DNA of 64,000 nt from Fimenecus sp045655645. Its GTDB lineage: Bacteria > Bacillota > Clostridia > Oscillospirales > Acutalibacteraceae. The notes beneath the pieces were generated by a model. It searched no databases. It was not told the origin of the DNA and worked only from the letters and a program-made list of their open reading frames with translations. The stretch covers positions 1 to 64,000 of the forward strand of contig JAZOPS010000042.1 of assembly GCA_045655645.1 (NCBI GenBank), read 5' to 3'. The number at the start of each line of letters is the position of its first letter. The first letter of the stretch is position 1. Below are positions 18,054-26,763 of the stretch, in pieces. Position numbers and translations under genes: made by a program.

Positions 18054-18662
18054 ATGAAATTTATTGATATTTCCAAAGATGTAATGACTTGTGAAGTTTA
18101 TCCAGGTGACCCAACACCAATATTAGAACAAGTTAAAACAATCGGATATGAAAATGAATACAATCTGAGCACAATAAATATGTGTCTTCACAATGGTACA
18201 CACATGGATGCACCATTGCATTTCTTGCCAAATGGCAACGATATAACAGAATTTCCACCCGAAGTGTTTATTGGTCCTTGCGTGGTTGTTGAAGTGCCCG
18301 ATATTATTATCACAGGTGCATTTGTTGAAGAATATTTCCCGAGAAATGCAAAAAGAATATTAATAAAGAGTCACGGCAAAGCAACTTTGCACGAATCAGC
18401 AGCATCAGAGCTTTCTCACCTTGGCTATATTCTTGTGGGAACAGATGGTATGACCATTGAGCCTAAAGAAAGTGACGGCAGAACTCACAGAATGTTTATG
18501 GTTGATAATGTGGCACTTCTTGAAAATCTTGATTTAGAGAAAGTGCAGTCGGGGGACTATTTTCTTATGGCAGCACCCGTTAAAATTAGCGGTGCAGAAG
18601 CTGCCCCTGTGAGAGCTTTTTTGGTGCCAGATTATATCTTCTGGAGTGGCGAACAGAAATAA
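18054..18662 (+). CDS. Cyclase family protein (kynurenine formamidase-like fold)
   Basis: A 202-residue metal-dependent hydrolase with the family signature HNGTHMDAPLHF near residue 43 and VYPGDPTP near the N-terminus. The family includes arylformamidase, isatin hydrolase and many uncharacterised cyclases. No tryptophan-degradation genes are nearby, so the substrate is unknown. The start has GGGGTGAG upstream. It is followed after about 40 bases by the chromate transporter pair, and the three genes may be one operon. Confidence 0.85.
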   Translation: MKFIDISKDVMTCEVYPGDPTPILEQVKTIGYENEYNLSTINMCLHNGTHMDAPLHFLPNGNDITEFPPEVFIGPCVVVEVPDIIITGAFVEEYFPRNAKRILIKSHGKATLHESAASELSHLGYILVGTDGMTIEPKESDGRTHRMFMVDNVALLENLDLEKVQSGDYFLMAAPVKISGAEAAPVRAFLVPDYIFWSGEQK

Positions 18663-18703
18663 GTTAAAAATCATCTAAAACATATTTTGGAGAAAAAATA
18701 GAA

Positions 18704-19252
18704 ATGGTTAAAAAATTACTAAGCCTATTTTTAACCTTTGCAAAGATAGGTGGAATCACTTTTGGTGGTGGTCTTACAATGTTGCCACTGCTCACAAGAG
18801 AGATTGTTGAAAAGAAAAAATGGTCAACTGAAGAAGAACTTTTAGACTATTATGCGGTTGGTCAATGCACACCAGGTATTATTGCGGTCAACACAGCAAC
18901 ATTTATAGGTTATTATCAAGCGGGTGTACTTGGTGGAATTTTTGCAACACTTGGCATGGTCGCACCATCAGTAATAATCATTACAATCGTTGCATCTGTT
19001 TTGCAGAATTTTATGGACTATCCAATAGTTTCATCTGCACTTACAGGTATCAATGCAATTGTCTGTGCATTACTTTCACACACAGTTATCACACTTGGTA
19101 AAAAAAGCCTTGTGAATGTGGTTTCAGTTGTGCTTTTTATAATTGGACTCATTGCTTGCTTTGTATTTGATATAACACCAATTCTTCTTGTTGTTTTTGG
19201 TGGGGTTGTTGGTGTTATTTATAATAAAATCAAGGAGGTAAGAGCAAAATGA
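18704..19252 (+). CDS. Chromate transporter, first half-size subunit
   Basis: A 182-residue membrane protein of the CHR family with about five to six hydrophobic segments. The conserved first part FAKIGGITFGGGLTMLPLL and the central VGQCTPGIIAVNTATFIG are visible. It is a short-chain CHR protein that normally works as a pair with a second copy. Its stop overlaps the start of the partner (ATGA). Chromate export is the named family function; in gut anaerobes the physiological ion may be another oxyanion. Confidence 0.9.
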   Translation: MVKKLLSLFLTFAKIGGITFGGGLTMLPLLTREIVEKKKWSTEEELLDYYAVGQCTPGIIAVNTATFIGYYQAGVLGGIFATLGMVAPSVIIITIVASVLQNFMDYPIVSSALTGINAIVCALLSHTVITLGKKSLVNVVSVVLFIIGLIACFVFDITPILLVVFGGVVGVIYNKIKEVRAK

Positions 19253-19818
19253 CCTTCTTGAAATTGTTTTATGAGTTTTTTAAAATAGGACTTTTCGCTG
19301 TCGGCGGTGGCCCTGCAACTATTCCATTCTTGCAAGACTTGGCAAGAAGTGATTATGGTTGGTTTAACCCTGAAGAATTAGGCGTTATGATAGCCATTGC
19401 AGAAAGTACACCGGGACCAATTGGTATAAATATGGCAACCTATGCGGGCTATAATGCAGGTTTCGGTGAGTTGGGCTTGTTAGGTGGCATTTTAGGTGGA
19501 ATTATTGCAACTCTTGGACTTGTTACACCATCAGTAATTGTTATTGTTATAATTGCAGGCTTCTTAAAAGCCTTTAAAGAAAACAAATATGTAAAAAGCG
19601 TATTTGCTGGTATTCGTCCTGTTGTGACTGCGCTTGTTTTATTCGCAGTTTTTGGAATTATCAAACCGATTTTCTATGTTGACGGGGCATTTGCGTTGCC
19701 TGTTATTGCAATTTCCGTTGTTGTATTCGGTTTGATGTTTATCAAAAAGTTAAAGAAATTACACCCTGCATTTTGGCTGGCACTTGGTGCGGTTGCGGGT
19801 ATATTATTAAAATTATAA
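19249..19818 (+). CDS. Chromate transporter, second half-size subunit
   Basis: A 189-residue CHR-family membrane protein with FFKIGLFAVGGGPATIPFL at the N-terminus and IAESTPGPIGINMATYAG in the middle. It is homologous to the preceding gene but diverged, as is usual for paired CHR proteins, whose halves insert with opposite topology. Translation is coupled by the ATGA overlap at 19249. The rlmD start follows after 12 bases. Confidence 0.9.
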   Translation: MTFLKLFYEFFKIGLFAVGGGPATIPFLQDLARSDYGWFNPEELGVMIAIAESTPGPIGINMATYAGYNAGFGELGLLGGILGGIIATLGLVTPSVIVIVIIAGFLKAFKENKYVKSVFAGIRPVVTALVLFAVFGIIKPIFYVDGAFALPVIAISVVVFGLMFIKKLKKLHPAFWLALGAVAGILLKL

Positions 19819-19830
19819 GGATTTGTTTGT

Positions 19831-21177
19831 ATGTCACTTCAAAAAAATCAAGATATACAACTGAATATTGAGGGTTATACTGCCGAGGGTAATGGCGTTG
19901 GGCATTATAATGGTCAGGCTGTGTTTGTTTCGGGTGCTGCTAAGGGTGATACAATCATTGCTCACATTATCAAGGCAAAAAAGACTTATGCAATCGGCAT
20001 TATAAAGCAGATTTTAAAGAAATCTCAAGACAGAATAGATGTTGATTGTGCCCATTTCCGCTCTTGTGGTGGTTGTGCATATCGTCACATTTCTTATGAA
20101 GCCGAAAAGCAACTCAAAAAGCAAAAAGCGATTGATGCATTTCAGCGTCTTGCGCATTTGGATGTGCCCGTGAACGACATTATCACTTGCAAAACGGAGC
20201 GTTATCGTAACAAAGCTCAATACCCTGTTGGATTTGACAAGGGTGTAGTTGCAGGGTTCTATGCGCAAAAAAGCCACAGAATAATAAATTCTTCTGATTG
20301 CGTTTTACAACCTGAAGAATTTGCTAACATAGTTGAAATTGTGAAAAATTGGATGACCGAATTCGGTATTTCGGCTTATGACTCAATAAATCATACGGGA
20401 CTTATCCGTCACATTTACATAAGAAATGCGTTTGTAACAGGGCAGATTATGGTGTGCCTTGTAATCAATGGTGATGAAATTCCAAAATCTCATGAATTAG
20501 TTGACGATTTGTTAAAAATCAAAGGACTTTCAAGTGTTTCTATCAATAAAAACACAGAAAAAACCAATGTGATTTTAGGTCTTGAATGTAAAACCCTTTG
20601 GGGAGCAGATTATATTGAAGATGTGCTTTGTGGAGTGAAAATTCGACTTTCACCACTTTCATTCTATCAGGTTAACCACGATTGTGCCGAATTGTTATAT
20701 AACAAAGCGAGTGAATATGTTGGTGCAACAGGGGACGAAACCGTCCTTGACCTTTATTGTGGTGCAGGCACAATCGGCCTTTCAATGGCGAATAAAGTGA
20801 AAAAGGTAATCGGTGTTGAGATTATCCCTGAAGCTATTGAAGATGCAAAAGTTAATGCTAAAAACAATAATATTGAAAATTGTGAATTTTACTGCGGTGA
20901 TGCAAAAGATGCAGTGAAAATTCTTAAAGACCAGAATATCGAGCCTGACGCAGTAATCCTTGACCCACCACGAAAGGGTTGCGACAGAGAAGTTTTGGAA
21001 TATGTCGCAGAAATGAAACCAAAGAAAATCGTTTATGTGTCTTGTGATGTTTCAACACAGGCAAGGGACTGTGCAATATTAAAAGAGTTAGGTTATGAAA
21101 CAAAAGAAGTAACACCTGTTGATATGTTCCCTCGAACAAGTCATACAGAGTCGGTAGCGCTTTTGGTTAAAACATAA
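19831..21177 (+). CDS. rlmD: 23S rRNA (uracil-5-)-methyltransferase, RlmD family with TRAM domain
   Basis: A SAM-dependent m5U methyltransferase of the RumA/RlmCD family. The 448-residue protein has an N-terminal TRAM RNA-binding domain (residues ~1-60), an iron-sulfur cysteine set (CAHFRSCGGC plus a later Cys), a central domain, and the C-terminal Rossmann fold with VLDLYCGAGTIGL, a DPPRKGCD segment and VSCDVSTQARDC containing the nucleophilic Cys. In B. subtilis a single RlmCD modifies U747 and U1939. A second paralogue lies at 26764-27915, so labour may be divided. Confidence 0.9.
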   Translation: MSLQKNQDIQLNIEGYTAEGNGVGHYNGQAVFVSGAAKGDTIIAHIIKAKKTYAIGIIKQILKKSQDRIDVDCAHFRSCGGCAYRHISYEAEKQLKKQKAIDAFQRLAHLDVPVNDIITCKTERYRNKAQYPVGFDKGVVAGFYAQKSHRIINSSDCVLQPEEFANIVEIVKNWMTEFGISAYDSINHTGLIRHIYIRNAFVTGQIMVCLVINGDEIPKSHELVDDLLKIKGLSSVSINKNTEKTNVILGLECKTLWGADYIEDVLCGVKIRLSPLSFYQVNHDCAELLYNKASEYVGATGDETVLDLYCGAGTIGLSMANKVKKVIGVEIIPEAIEDAKVNAKNNNIENCEFYCGDAKDAVKILKDQNIEPDAVILDPPRKGCDREVLEYVAEMKPKKIVYVSCDVSTQARDCAILKELGYETKEVTPVDMFPRTSHTESVALLVKT

Positions 21178-21194
21178 AGATAGGGGGATTATAT

Positions 21195-22652
21195 ATGGCA
21201 ATTATTTCAAAGGTTAAAGGTGTTTTTGCTACAAAACCCGGTTGGACAACCGAGCCGGTTGAAAGATTGAGTTATTATTCATATTTTGCAGGTCAAAATA
21301 TGATTTACACACTCTTTAATGTGTGTCTTACTACATATCTTTTATTCTTGGGCATTGACCCAATTAAGTCAGGTACAGTTATGCTCGCTGTTAAGGTTTG
21401 GGACGCAGTAAATGATACATTATTCGGCATAATCTTTGACTCTATCAAATTTAAAAGTGGCAAGAAATATATTCCTTGGATAAGAATTTCAACCATTCTT
21501 ATTCCTATTGCAACAATACTCACGTTTATTATTCCGTCAGATTCGTCAGAAGCCTTTAAGTTAGGTTGGTTTGCGGTTGCATATATTCTTTGGGATACTG
21601 CATACACTCTTTGTGACGTGCCAATCTTTGGCGTTTTAACATCAATGAGCCAAAGTGTTGACGAAAGAAACAGTATTCAGTCATATAAGAGCATTTATAC
21701 ATATATCGGTGTTGGCATTACATCAACATTGTCAACAATTCTTATCAGCGAAAAGGTTGGTATGAATTACGGTATGATAACTCTCATTATTTGTGTAATG
21801 GCTTTTGCTTTAATGTCACCAGCATCATTCAAACTTAAAGAGCGTTTTCGTGCAGAGAATGAAGAAACATTTACTATTAGAAGTATGTTTTCATATCTCT
21901 TTAAAAACAAATATTTGTTCATTTATTATTTAGGACTTTTCTTCTATTCGGCGTTAAGCATTGGCAATGCATTCGGATTATTTGTTTCATACTATCTCTT
22001 CCACAGTGCACTTTTCTCAATAATTGTTGGTGCAGTGGGCACAATTCCACAGCTTGTAATTTCTTTATTGTTGCCAAAGCTTATTCGTAAATATGACAAG
22101 ATGAAGGTAAATCGCATATGCTTGTTGCTCTATGTAATCCTTAGTGTGATTATCTGGGTAATCGGCTATGATAATGCTATGCTTTATATTGTTTTGTTTA
22201 CTATCCGCTCAATTCCATTGGCAGTTGTTTCCCTTGAAATGTTTATGTTCACACCTGACTGTGCTGAATATGGATACTTTAAGAGTGGCACTGAGGCAAA
22301 GGGCATAACCTTTGCGGTACAGACCTTTATGGCGAAGCTTACAGGTTCAATTTCAAGTGCATTAGGTCTCTTTATTCTCGGCCTTGAGTCTGTGGGCTGG
22401 GTTGATGTGCAAGCAGGTTCATTCCAAGAGCTTGAGCAGAGCGGAATAACCCAATCACAACACGCTTTAGATGTTCTTTGGCTTATCTTTATGCTTATCC
22501 CTGCAATCGGTGGTCTTTTGGCATATATCACTTGGTTGTTCTATGATTTGAAAGATAAAGATGTTCAAATTATGATTGACTGCAACACGGGTAAAATCAC
22601 CAGAGAAGAAGCATTGAGCAAAATGTCAAAGAGATATGATATTAAAGAGTAA
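21195..22652 (+). CDS. GPH-family sugar:cation symporter (MFS)
   Basis: A 485-residue protein with about 12 membrane segments and GPH (glycoside-pentoside-hexuronide) marks: WDAVNDTLFGIIFD after the second helix, where the conserved Asp binds the cation, and ERNSIQSYKSI in the central region. GPH members import oligosaccharides with Na+ or H+. GGGGG lies just before the ATG. The secreted phosphatase follows after 32 bases, so the two may be co-transcribed. The substrate cannot be told. Confidence 0.85.
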   Translation: MAIISKVKGVFATKPGWTTEPVERLSYYSYFAGQNMIYTLFNVCLTTYLLFLGIDPIKSGTVMLAVKVWDAVNDTLFGIIFDSIKFKSGKKYIPWIRISTILIPIATILTFIIPSDSSEAFKLGWFAVAYILWDTAYTLCDVPIFGVLTSMSQSVDERNSIQSYKSIYTYIGVGITSTLSTILISEKVGMNYGMITLIICVMAFALMSPASFKLKERFRAENEETFTIRSMFSYLFKNKYLFIYYLGLFFYSALSIGNAFGLFVSYYLFHSALFSIIVGAVGTIPQLVISLLLPKLIRKYDKMKVNRICLLLYVILSVIIWVIGYDNAMLYIVLFTIRSIPLAVVSLEMFMFTPDCAEYGYFKSGTEAKGITFAVQTFMAKLTGSISSALGLFILGLESVGWVDVQAGSFQELEQSGITQSQHALDVLWLIFMLIPAIGGLLAYITWLFYDLKDKDVQIMIDCNTGKITREEALSKMSKRYDIKE

Positions 22653-22684
22653 TATAAAGTTCTATATAAAAAGGAGAAATTATT

Positions 22685-24145
22685 ATGAAAAAGACAATTA
22701 TTAAAATTGTTGCAATTATTCTTGTGTTATGTATGATGTTGCCAATAACAGCAAGTGCGGCAAGTGTCAACAATATTTCAAGAGTAAGTGTTACAATCAA
22801 TGGTGACGCAACTACATCAAGAGGTTTTTGCTGGTATACAGATAAATACACAGGCACCAATGTGCAAATAGCCCCTATTGATGAAGACTTGACACAAACA
22901 GAAGTTGTTTATGGACTCTGTTATTTTGTAATGGGAAAATTTGTCCATAAGGCAAAAGTTACCAACCTTGAGCCAGGTACAAAATATCAATACCGTGTAG
23001 GTGATATAAAAACAGATGTATGGAGTGATGTGGGATATTTCACTACTCCAAGCAAAGAAAACGATGAGGCGAATTTCATAGTTTATGCTGATGTTCAAGC
23101 AAGTAATGAAGAGAATTTCCAAAGTGCTGCAAAAGTGTTGCAATCAGCTGTTGAAACAATGCCAAATTATGAGTTTGCAATTAGTTTGGGTGATTTTGTA
23201 AATGATTGTACCAATGATGAATGGGATAGCTATTTCAGAAACTTCGCGTTTATGAATATGAATACCACCATTATTCCGGTTGCAGGTAATCACGAAGGAA
23301 ATCTTCAATGGTTCAAATTTGATAATATGTTCAATATTGGTTCAGCAGATAATAGCATAACAGCAACGGGTTGTTACTATTCTTTTGACTGGGGTGATGC
23401 ACATTTTGCAGTGCTTAACACAAATGATATGTATCCAATGTCTGTTGCACAGATTAACTGGCTTAAAAACGATATGAATGCATCAGATGCACAGTGGAAA
23501 ATAGTTCTTATGCATCGTGCATTATATTCAGCAGGAAAGAATATTAATAAGCCAGATACAATTGTTATGAGAAACAATCTATTGCCAGTAATTGATGAAT
23601 TGGGAATTGATGTTGTTTTTGCAGGTCATGACCACATGTATTATAGAAGTGAAACAGTAAAAGGTGAAGAAGTTCAAGCTGTTCAAACAGTAACAGAGGT
23701 TTGGAATGGGGAAAGCACAACATTTGCATTGAATCCTGACGGAACAACGCATATTTTACCATCAACAGCAGGCACAAAGCGTTATAGTGTAAACCAAGAT
23801 GCAATGCCTCCTATTCTTGAATCTGCGGCAGTTGCAAGAGATACAGAAGATGGTGGTGTTTTTGCAACAGTAAGTCTTGATAGTGACCATTTTGTTTATA
23901 AAGCATATATGGTTGATGACGAAACAGGTGAAAAAACACTTATTGATACTTATGCAATCAAGAAAGCCGAAGTCGAAGTAGACCAACCATCAAACGATGA
24001 TTGTAATGATGATTGTAATGATGATTATATTGAATTACCAACTGACATCGGTTCAACAGTTGAACAACAAGCGGAGTCAGTTGTGGTTCAAACAGTTAAA
24101 ATGATTTCAAGTTACTTTAAATTGCTCTTTTCAATGTTTAAATAA
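22685..24145 (+). CDS. Secreted purple acid phosphatase-like metallophosphoesterase
   Basis: The 486-residue protein starts with a signal peptide (KK, hydrophobic core, ASAAS, cleavage near residue 26). Next is an N-terminal fibronectin-like purple acid phosphatase domain (EPGTKYQYRVGD), then the calcineurin-like domain with the metal ligands DVQAS, SLGDFVND, VAGNHEG, LMHRALYS and AGHDHMYYRS. It should act outside the cell on phosphate esters. Near residues 437-448 there is a short Asp/Cys/Asn repeat (DDCN units from a 12-base DNA repeat). A hydrophobic, basic C-terminus may associate with the membrane. AAGGAG lies upstream of the start. Confidence 0.88.
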   Translation: MKKTIIKIVAIILVLCMMLPITASAASVNNISRVSVTINGDATTSRGFCWYTDKYTGTNVQIAPIDEDLTQTEVVYGLCYFVMGKFVHKAKVTNLEPGTKYQYRVGDIKTDVWSDVGYFTTPSKENDEANFIVYADVQASNEENFQSAAKVLQSAVETMPNYEFAISLGDFVNDCTNDEWDSYFRNFAFMNMNTTIIPVAGNHEGNLQWFKFDNMFNIGSADNSITATGCYYSFDWGDAHFAVLNTNDMYPMSVAQINWLKNDMNASDAQWKIVLMHRALYSAGKNINKPDTIVMRNNLLPVIDELGIDVVFAGHDHMYYRSETVKGEEVQAVQTVTEVWNGESTTFALNPDGTTHILPSTAGTKRYSVNQDAMPPILESAAVARDTEDGGVFATVSLDSDHFVYKAYMVDDETGEKTLIDTYAIKKAEVEVDQPSNDDCNDDCNDDYIELPTDIGSTVEQQAESVVVQTVKMISSYFKLLFSMFK

Positions 24146-24202
24146 TAAATATATTTAGGTGATGACTGCAAAACAGAAAAATTCACCTATAACAACAAAT
24201 GA

Positions 24203-24238
24203 AAAAACCGAGAAGATTAACTTCTCGGTTTTCTTTTA
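24203..24238 (+). terminator. Rho-independent terminator after the phosphatase gene
   Basis: AAAACCGAGAAG (24204-24215) pairs with CTTCTCGGTTTT (24221-24232). A weaker AGGTGA...TCACCT pair lies just upstream at about 24157-24188. The rest of the gap to 24392 is AT-rich with one promoter. Confidence 0.85.
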
Positions 24239-24350
24239 TTTGTTTATATTATTTGGTTGCTTTTTGCTTTCTTTTTGATATGTATATACCAGAACAAGAC
24301 AAAATTATTAATCAATCTCGAATATGTATATATCTTTTTCACGACTAATG

Positions 24351-24359
24351 TGTTACAAT
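24351..24359 (+). promoter_or_regulatory. Extended -10 promoter for the FMN-binding protein gene
   Basis: TGTTACAAT (TGn plus TACAAT at 24354-24359) lies 34 bases before the ATG. No convincing -35 box is seen 17 bases upstream, so the extended -10 is the main evidence. Confidence 0.45.
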
Positions 24360-24392
24360 ATGAAAAAATATGTAATTGTTTAGGAGTACTTT

Positions 24393-24881
24393 ATGAACGG
24401 AATGACAAGGCGTGAGCGTCAGGTAACTGACATAGATGAAATTATTAAAATTCTCGATAAATCAAAGGTTTTGCATTTGGGGTTGGTTGATGGTGATGAG
24501 CCCTATGTTGTGCCGATGAACTATGGCTACATAATGGAAGATGGCAAACTTACAATCTATCTTCACGGTGCAAATCGTGGCAGAAAGTTGGATTTAATTC
24601 GTGCAAACCCCAAAGTTTTCTTTGAAATGGATTGTGACATTGTGCCTTTTGAGGGCGATGTTGCTTGTAAATATGGCATTACTTATGCATCAGTTATGGG
24701 TAGAGGCATTGCCGAAATTGTAGAAGACACAGAGGAAAAGAAATTGGCATTATCTGTGCTTATGAAAACACAAACAGGCAAAGATTTTGAGTTTGAAGAT
24801 AAAATGACAAAAATCGTTACAATTATCAAAATCAACACCCTTGAATATACCGCAAAACATCGACCAGGACCAAAGAAATAA
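24393..24881 (+). CDS. Pyridoxamine 5'-phosphate oxidase-fold, NimA-like flavoprotein
   Basis: A 162-residue split-barrel flavin-binding protein. The N-terminal RRERQVTD and LGLVDGDEPYVVPMNYGY segments, and HGANRGRKLDLIRANPKVFFEMD, match the group annotated as PNPOx-family or 5-nitroimidazole-resistance-like proteins. Members bind FMN or F420-like cofactors and are often of unknown substrate; nitroimidazole reduction is known only for true Nim proteins. It is a single-gene unit between its own promoter and a bidirectional terminator. Confidence 0.85.
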   Translation: MNGMTRRERQVTDIDEIIKILDKSKVLHLGLVDGDEPYVVPMNYGYIMEDGKLTIYLHGANRGRKLDLIRANPKVFFEMDCDIVPFEGDVACKYGITYASVMGRGIAEIVEDTEEKKLALSVLMKTQTGKDFEFEDKMTKIVTIIKINTLEYTAKHRPGPKK

Positions 24882-24902
24882 TCGCCCCTACAATTCTGCA
24901 TT

Positions 24903-24932
24903 AAAAAATCCGACCAAATGGTCGGATTTTTT
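24903..24932. terminator. Bidirectional terminator between convergent genes
   Basis: AAAAAATCCGACC (24903-24915) pairs with GGTCGGATTTTTT (24920-24932). It can serve both the plus-strand flavoprotein and the minus-strand beta-galactosidase. Confidence 0.9.
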
Positions 24933-24933
24933 C

Positions 24934-26742
24934 TTACCCTAAATCGTGTTTATCTGTAATTGTAATTTCAGTTTTTTTCATACCCATTGTTTCAAGAACA
25001 ACGATTTCGTTTTCTTCTTTGAGAAGACAACCTGGGAGATAAAGTGTTTTCTGTGGGCCAACTTTCCAATATCTGCCAAGGTTGAAACCGTTAACCCAAA
25101 CATAACCCTTATCGAAGTTGTCAAGGCGAACAAAGCAGTCAGCTTGGCTGTTTGTCTTGAATGTGCCTTTATAGAACATTGCACCCTTGTCTTTGTTAAA
25201 GTTTTCTAATGCTTTGTATTCAAGTTTTTCAATGTTATCAAGTGGCAAAGTCCATACATCATAGCCCATCTGACGCTGATTTGCAATATAGATGTCAGAG
25301 AAGCCTTTGCGGTCAATCATATTTTCACCGTAGTTAACACGGCCCATTGTATCAACAAGAAGACCGATTTTCTTTTCTCCGTCAACTGCACCAGCCATAA
25401 CAACTTCTGTATCTTGAGCGCTCTTGGTGAATTTTTTTACGATTGAACCAATTGAGAATTTACCTGGTTTTGTATAAACAGTTCTGTCAATGAACTTTTT
25501 GTATTTATCATCAATGTAAACAAAACCGAAATCGTGCACATTTCTAATCATCAATGGAATTGGGTCGTAATGTCCACGAATTACTGTTTCGTAGTAAATC
25601 ATACCGAAATTCTGACCGAAGAATTCCATGCTTTCAGGTACAGGAATGCGATGCTTTTCACCAATTACATCAAGATTTTCAAAAAGACTTGCAGATTCTG
25701 TGAGTTTAACAGTACCGATTGACTGAAGCTGTGGTGAAGGTGGAAGCTCTTGCATTTCGAGTCCTTGGTGCTTATGTAATAATTCACGAACTGCGTGATA
25801 AGCCGGGGTGTAATCACCATATTCATTAAGCAAAGCACAATAGTCATAGCTTGTGATTGTTGGCTCATAAGCACTACCGGGGTTGTGGTTTGCACCTGCA
25901 TTAAAGCCGAAATTTGTGCCACCATGGAACATATAGAAATTGAAACTTGCCCCACAATCTAAAAATTCTTGAACTTCTTTAACAACCGATTGTGGTTCTC
26001 TTGTATGATGCTTGTCTCTCCAGTGGTCAAACCAACCACACCAGAATTCACCACACATGTTAGGTCCATCATTAGGGAAGTCTTTAAAAACATTGAAAGC
26101 TGTTTTTGCACGAGAACCAAAGTTAAGAACCTTATAAATATGTGGCAATGAACCACCTGAAATCATATTCTTCCAGCTACCGTCAGATGTGAAAAGCGGA
26201 ACATCAACGCCACAATCCATTGTGAGCTTTTCAACGAAACGAAGATAGTCTTTATCGTTACCATAAGAGCCATATTCATTTTCAACTTGCATCATAATAA
26301 TATTGCCACCATTTGTTTCTAAAAGTGGCTTTAATCTGCCGAGCAACTCTTTGTAATAACGCTCGATGCAAACAAGGAAATCAGGATACATGCAACGAAT
26401 CTGCATGTTTTTGTCTTTGAGTAACCATGCAGGAAGTCCACCGAAATCCCATTCAGCACAGATATATGGGCCCGGTCTTACAATACAATAAAGACCAACC
26501 TTTTGAGCAGTCTTAACAAATCTTTCAATGTCAAGAATGCCGTCAAAATGGAACTCACCGGGTTTTGGCTCATGAAGATTCCAACAAGTGTATGTCTCAA
26601 CTGTGTTGAATCCTGCAAGCTTTAATTTTGTGAGACGGTCTTCCCAGTATTCAGGTAATGTGCGGAAATAGTGCATTGCACCTGAATAAATTTTGATGGG
26701 CTTACCATCCATATAAAATTCTTTGTTTTTAATTTCGAACAT
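24934..26742 (-). CDS. Beta-galactosidase, glycoside hydrolase family 35
   Basis: A 602-residue GH35 enzyme. The N-terminal barrel has YSGAMHYFRTLPEYWEDRL, VETYTCWNLHEP, RPGPYICAEWDFGGLPAWL, the acid/base Glu in MQVENEYGSYG and the nucleophile Glu in GEFWCGWFDHW. A C-terminal beta domain ends with VWVNGFNLGRYW. There is no signal peptide, so it acts in the cytoplasm on imported beta-galactosides. AAAAGGAG precedes the ATG. It is the last gene of a minus-strand unit, 21 bases after the RlmD paralogue. Confidence 0.95.
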   Translation of the reverse strand: MFEIKNKEFYMDGKPIKIYSGAMHYFRTLPEYWEDRLTKLKLAGFNTVETYTCWNLHEPKPGEFHFDGILDIERFVKTAQKVGLYCIVRPGPYICAEWDFGGLPAWLLKDKNMQIRCMYPDFLVCIERYYKELLGRLKPLLETNGGNIIMMQVENEYGSYGNDKDYLRFVEKLTMDCGVDVPLFTSDGSWKNMISGGSLPHIYKVLNFGSRAKTAFNVFKDFPNDGPNMCGEFWCGWFDHWRDKHHTREPQSVVKEVQEFLDCGASFNFYMFHGGTNFGFNAGANHNPGSAYEPTITSYDYCALLNEYGDYTPAYHAVRELLHKHQGLEMQELPPSPQLQSIGTVKLTESASLFENLDVIGEKHRIPVPESMEFFGQNFGMIYYETVIRGHYDPIPLMIRNVHDFGFVYIDDKYKKFIDRTVYTKPGKFSIGSIVKKFTKSAQDTEVVMAGAVDGEKKIGLLVDTMGRVNYGENMIDRKGFSDIYIANQRQMGYDVWTLPLDNIEKLEYKALENFNKDKGAMFYKGTFKTNSQADCFVRLDNFDKGYVWVNGFNLGRYWKVGPQKTLYLPGCLLKEENEIVVLETMGMKKTEITITDKHDLG

Positions 26743-26763
26743 ATCATTTTCTCCTTTTGGGGA

